From positions 267,022,534-267,086,533 of the forward strand of contig NC_089493.1 of assembly GCF_036850765.1 (NCBI RefSeq): a DNA stretch of 64,000 nt, read 5' to 3'. This document shows, in pieces, positions 60,272 through 64,000 of the stretch; the stretch's first letter is position 1; every line of letters begins with the position of its first letter. The stretch is from Saccopteryx bilineata (taxonomy: Eukaryota > Chordata > Mammalia > Chiroptera > Emballonuridae). Position numbers and translations under genes: made by a program. The notes beneath the pieces are model-generated. The model had not been told where the DNA came from. It saw only the letters and a program-made list of their open reading frames with translations, and made no database searches.

Positions 60272-62190
60272 CCCTGAAGGACACCATGGAGCAGCCCAGT
60301 CCACACCGGAGCCGTTCCATTCAGGCCTGGGGACGCCCCCTCCCAGCAGCGGTCTGGACTGTCACTTTGGAAGCAAGAACTGTGTTTGTAACGTCCCCAC
60401 TGCCGTGGACAATCCCCGACCCCAACCCCCCTGCCGGACCAGGAGGCTTCCTCAAGCACGAACTTCCACAGCGAGCGGTACAGCCCTGCCTGGCCCCCGG
60501 AACCTTCAGCCTAGACACCCGGGACACGCCAGCAGTTTCTGACATTTGTTTGGGGAGGCTGAGGCGATCCGGCCAGATCCCTCTGCCCCCAACGAGCTGC
60601 CCTGAGGACCATTTGGCACCTGGGCATGTCCCTACCCCCCTTTTCTTCTCCTTCTCTGGGCTCCCCTCAGGCCCCAGAGAGCCACTGTCCTGGGAAGGGG
60701 TCAGAGGAGGCCCAGGTCCTCCTTGCAGGCACCAAGGAGGGAAGTCCGGTCCTCAGGAGCCAGGTGAGGACCCCCTTTTCTGCAGCCATTTCGAGACCAA
60801 GGGAGTTCCCAAGGCCACTTGTCCCCACGTCCTGAGCATCATTCAAGCAGTGGTACAAGTTCCCTTTAGCCCGTTGCCCAGTGAGACCCTGGGTTCAAGG
60901 TGTTGGGTCTTAAGGTCCTTTACCCCCAACACCAACACACACTTCTGCATAACTCCAAGCTGCTGGCCCACGGGAGGTCACCAACGCCAGGAGCCACAGT
61001 ATTAGGAAGGTTTGGAAGCCCCTCTCCTCACCCCCACCATTGACCTGGCTTGGAGCTGGAGTGGAGTGGCTACAGGAGAGTTCAGACCAGGGCTCCAGAT
61101 ATGTTTTGACTGATCAATAATCAGGGGCCCCCTGGGCTTCCCACCTACAGGTACACCTGTGTACAGACCCTAAAGTATACACCCACTGGCCCATAACACG
61201 CACACACTCAAAGGGGTCACACATAGCCAGGCAGGCGGGTGTTTGCAGCCAGCCACAACCCAGGCCTGTCAGGGTAGGGCCCACACACCCCACAGATATT
61301 CCTGCTACCTGGCTGTGCGTATACACACTCAGGCACACATGGGTGAGTGTGCCGGGCCCACCCATCAGAATGCACAAGTACCATCAGCCCCCTTTCGGTC
61401 TTACTAGGCACCTGCCCAGAGCTTTCTAAGCCTCTCTCCTGGAGCCAGGAAGAGAACCCAAGGGATGCTATTGGAAGAAAACCCACCCACCTCGCCTCCT
61501 TCCTCTCAAGCCCCGCTGAGTCACCCTAGCCTGTGCGTGGCAGGAAAAACCAGCCTTGGCCCTGTAGTGTCCACCCCGTAGCTGGAGGGCCCGCAGGTCA
61601 TTGCCTTGTGCCGCAGCACTGCTGCTGGGGGCTGCAAGGGGAGGCTTGGTGCCCACCATGGCGTTCCCAAGGTGCACCAAGACGAGTATGCGGTCTGCCC
61701 TGGGAGCAGCCCGGGTGACCTGTGAGTGCTCCCAGGTGCAGGGGGGAGGTACTCGTGACCTTGCCCAAAGGCAGCCCATCTTGGGGGCCATCAGGAGTCC
61801 CATTGGCCCCCTTCTCCTCCCTGTTGGCTTTCGGTAGCTCTCGCATGCAGTTATATTAACAGCAGTCTAGAAGCGATACTTTAGTGGCCTAACCTAGAGT
61901 TAATACTACTCTTTCCAGCAAAATCAGGCAGCTCACCCACCCAAAGGAGGCTCCGATTAGTCTACTAACAGCCAGAGGCCCACACCAGGAGGGGCTGAGC
62001 CCCGCTTGGGCTCGCAGGTGGCAGGTATCAACGAAGCGATTTCCCAGTGAGCATCTCTGCCTGCCCAGTGTGGACTCAGCCCCATGCCCCCTCCCCAAGT
62101 CCCCCCCACACCTCCCCTCTCCCCAAAGTGGAATTGTTGAAGTGTGGCAAGTCCGTGCTCGAGACAATAAAGCTTGTGACTGAGGTCCAG
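60272..62190 (+). other. CLIP2: CLIP2 3' UTR (about 1.9 kb)
   Basis: Runs from the stop to a cleavage site I place about 20 nt after AATAAA. It is GC-rich at first and includes CA-rich stretches at about 61140-61380. Open frames here, one of 257 codons beginning upstream in the intron, have no support. Confidence 0.82.
62166..62171 (+). terminator. CLIP2: Polyadenylation signal AATAAA of CLIP2
   Basis: The canonical hexamer in GAGACAATAAAGCTTGTG is followed by a GT/TCT-rich stretch (CTTGTCTCTGTCATGG) about 40 nt on, as expected for a cleavage and polyadenylation site. It is not in a repeat tail. Confidence 0.88.
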
Positions 62191-64000
62191 GACCCGTGCA
62201 ATCATCTGCTTGTCTCTGTCATGGCCTGGGCTCCCCAGCCCCTCCCAGCTGGGGCACCCTGGTGCCAGGGGTTGGTCTCAGTCCTGTTCCTGGTGGGCTG
62301 TCAGCTAATTTGACTCCAATACAAATAGCTGATATAGGCCTCAGAGGGCCTGGCATTGAAGATGTCCCGGGCTGAGCTGCCTCGTTGGATTTAAATCTGA
62401 GTCTTAAGCAGAAAGAATCCTGTTTGCAGCAGTTCTTAGGGAGGGGCAGGGGTTTGAATTTGAATCCGTTAGAGTTATAAGTGGGCTTGCAAGAAAAAAA
62501 TCAAACACTCTCCTGGGTATGCAGAATAGTGATGTATCGGATTACACAGGTTTGCTGAGTTAGGTGAGAAAGAACACTTGCAGGTTCAGGGAGCTGATCC
62601 CAACTCCCCGCAGCGAGCTGTCTATAGGTCAAATGAAGTCAGCGTTTGAGAGCTCTGCGGGCATGTTACAGGCTGTGCGGTCCAGGTGGCCTCCCTGGAA
62701 GACTGGACAAGTCCCTCGAGGCTCACAGCTGACTGTGTCCAGAAGCATCGTCCTGAAGTCAGCGCAGTCCTAGAAGAAGCAGTGGGACCTCAAGGGGGAA
62801 CAGGACTTGAAGGGAAGGGCCGTGTGCACAGGTGTGGCCAGGGCTCAGGGAGCCCACAAAGGACAGGCCATTGCTACCCGAAGGGGCAGAGCAAGGCGGC
62901 TAAGCAAAGGGGCTGTGAATGACCGGGTGAGGACTCCAGCAGGTGGGTGGCCCTGCAGCAAAGGAGCTGGTGGCGCAAACACCCTGGCCCCTCCTGCGGG
63001 CTCCTTCTGCTGACCTCCTCCTGGTGCCTCCCGCAGCCCAGAGCCAAGGCCCGGGGCCTGGCGGGGGGTAGAGGCCGGCCTGGGGCACAGCGAGGATGGA
63101 GAGGGGCAGAGTAGGTGCGAGTGGAGTGCAGTCAGTGCAGTATTCATCACGAGATAGTCAAACAGTGCCCCGTTCTCCTCTGGGCTTCTGCTGCCTTACC
63201 TATAAATGGTCTGCCCTTCCAGAACTCTCTGACCAGCCCAGCATTTGAAATTCAAAGAGCTGCTGCAAACAAGGTTCTTTCCTCTTAACAGCACTGTGAC
63301 CTGTGGTTTCTTTTCATTGTACCGGAGGCACTGGATTAGCCCAGTCACTTGAGGTGATGACACTAAATGTGTCACCTTCCCCAAGGACAGCTTGCTGCAG
63401 GAGATAGAATTAGCTCACTTCAGCCTAACCAGGTGGTGGCGCAGTGGATAGAGCATCAGACTGGGACGCAGAAGACCCAGGTTCGAAACTCCAAGGTCAC
63501 TGGCTTGAGTATGGGCTCACCAGCTTGAGCGCAGGGTCGCTGGCTTGAGTGTGGGGTCATGTCTATCTGCCACTCCTCCCCCCTTCTCACTTTTTTGTAT
63601 TGGAAAAATATGACCCCATGGTCACTGGCTTGAGCCCAATGTCGCTGGCTTGAGAAAGGGGTTACTTGCTCTGCTGGAGCCCCTTGGTCAAGGCACATAT
63701 GAGAACACAATGAACAACTAAGGAGCTGCAATGAAGAATTGGTGCTTCTCATCTCTCTCCCTTCCTGTCTGTCCCTCTCTCTGACCCCCTCTCTCTGTCA
63801 AAAAAAAAAAAAAAAAAAGAATTAGCTCACTTTGGTGGGAACACCATGCCAGGGGCATGCAGTCAGAGAAGACTGATGCCCGACCCACCCGTGGTTCCCA
63901 CTCCAGGAGGCTAACTCAGGCTAACCCCTTGTTTGCCAGTGTGAAGAAGAGGGCGCTGGGTGGGGGAAGGGAAGTGAGGGGAGTTGGCAGGGACTGTTAT
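62191..64000. other. Intergenic sequence downstream of CLIP2
   Basis: No exon recognised. One type B SINE is present (63421-63817); the rest looks unique, with A/G-rich runs at the right edge. In human, GTF2IRD1 would follow, but no part of it is seen here. Confidence 0.7.
63421..63817 (+). repeat. tRNA-derived bat SINE (head type B) with internal insertion
   Basis: Starts CAGCCTAACCAGGTGGTGGC; B box GGTTCGAAAC; poly(A) tail. TSD AGAATTAGCTCACTT exact at 63406-63420 and 63818-63832. About 45 bp (roughly 63562-63606: CCACTCCTCCCCCCTTCTC and on) that other type B copies lack lies in the middle. Confidence 0.93.

Noticed and set aside
60232..61005. 257-codon open frame across the last exon and 3' UTR
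   Set aside because: It starts in intron 16, crosses the real acceptor and runs in a different frame from CLIP2. No recognisable domain; GC-rich UTRs give such frames by chance.

Overview
The window is mammalian nuclear DNA. It carries nearly the whole of one protein-coding gene, CLIP2 (CAP-Gly domain containing linker protein 2, also CLIP-115/CYLN2), on the plus strand. Sixteen coding exons with GT-AG introns run from an ATG at 2096 to a stop at 60269-60271. When joined, their lengths and phases close exactly to 3141 nt, or 1046 codons plus stop, which is the length I remember for human CLIP2. The non-coding first exon and the promoter lie beyond the left edge. The 3' UTR ends near 62190, after an AATAAA at 62166-62171. 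The last ~1.8 kb is intergenic. In human the next gene downstream is GTF2IRD1 (Williams-Beuren region, 7q11.23), but none of it is visible here.

The host is probably a bat. The introns are full of tRNA-derived SINEs with A and B boxes, CT-rich tails and clear target-site duplications (TSDs). They fall into three main head types (starting GCCTGACCTGTGG, GCCTGACCAGGCGG and GCCCTGGCCGGTTGG) that I associate with bats. The first resembles Rhin-1 of horseshoe and leaf-nosed bats. Family names are from memory and were not checked against a repeat library.

Layout: 1-2028 is intron 1 with a 100-bp tandem repeat at the window edge. Exon 2 (start codon, 5' UTR, short uORF) is at 2029-2219. The 14.7-kb intron 2 holds SINEs, MIRs and an old hAT element. 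Exon 3 (16921-17474) carries the first CAP-Gly domain. The 12.6-kb intron 3 holds L1, L2 and LTR-like repeats. Exons 4-5 carry the second CAP-Gly domain and the serine-rich segment. Exons 6-16 (33297-56474) encode the long coiled coil; exon 10 alone contributes 312 residues. Exon 17 (60260 to ~62190) adds three residues, the stop and the 3' UTR.

The protein is expected to bind growing microtubule ends through its two CAP-Gly domains and to dimerise through the coiled coil. The most useful leads are features of expression rather than a new system: a strong-context uORF, an exon-2 acceptor that also reads as a perfect donor, a 7-nt tandem donor at exon 12, a skippable 105-nt exon 9 with a poor acceptor, two candidate cryptic exons just after exon 10, and repeat pairs placed to drive exon deletion or circular RNA. 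I found no undescribed multigene system.
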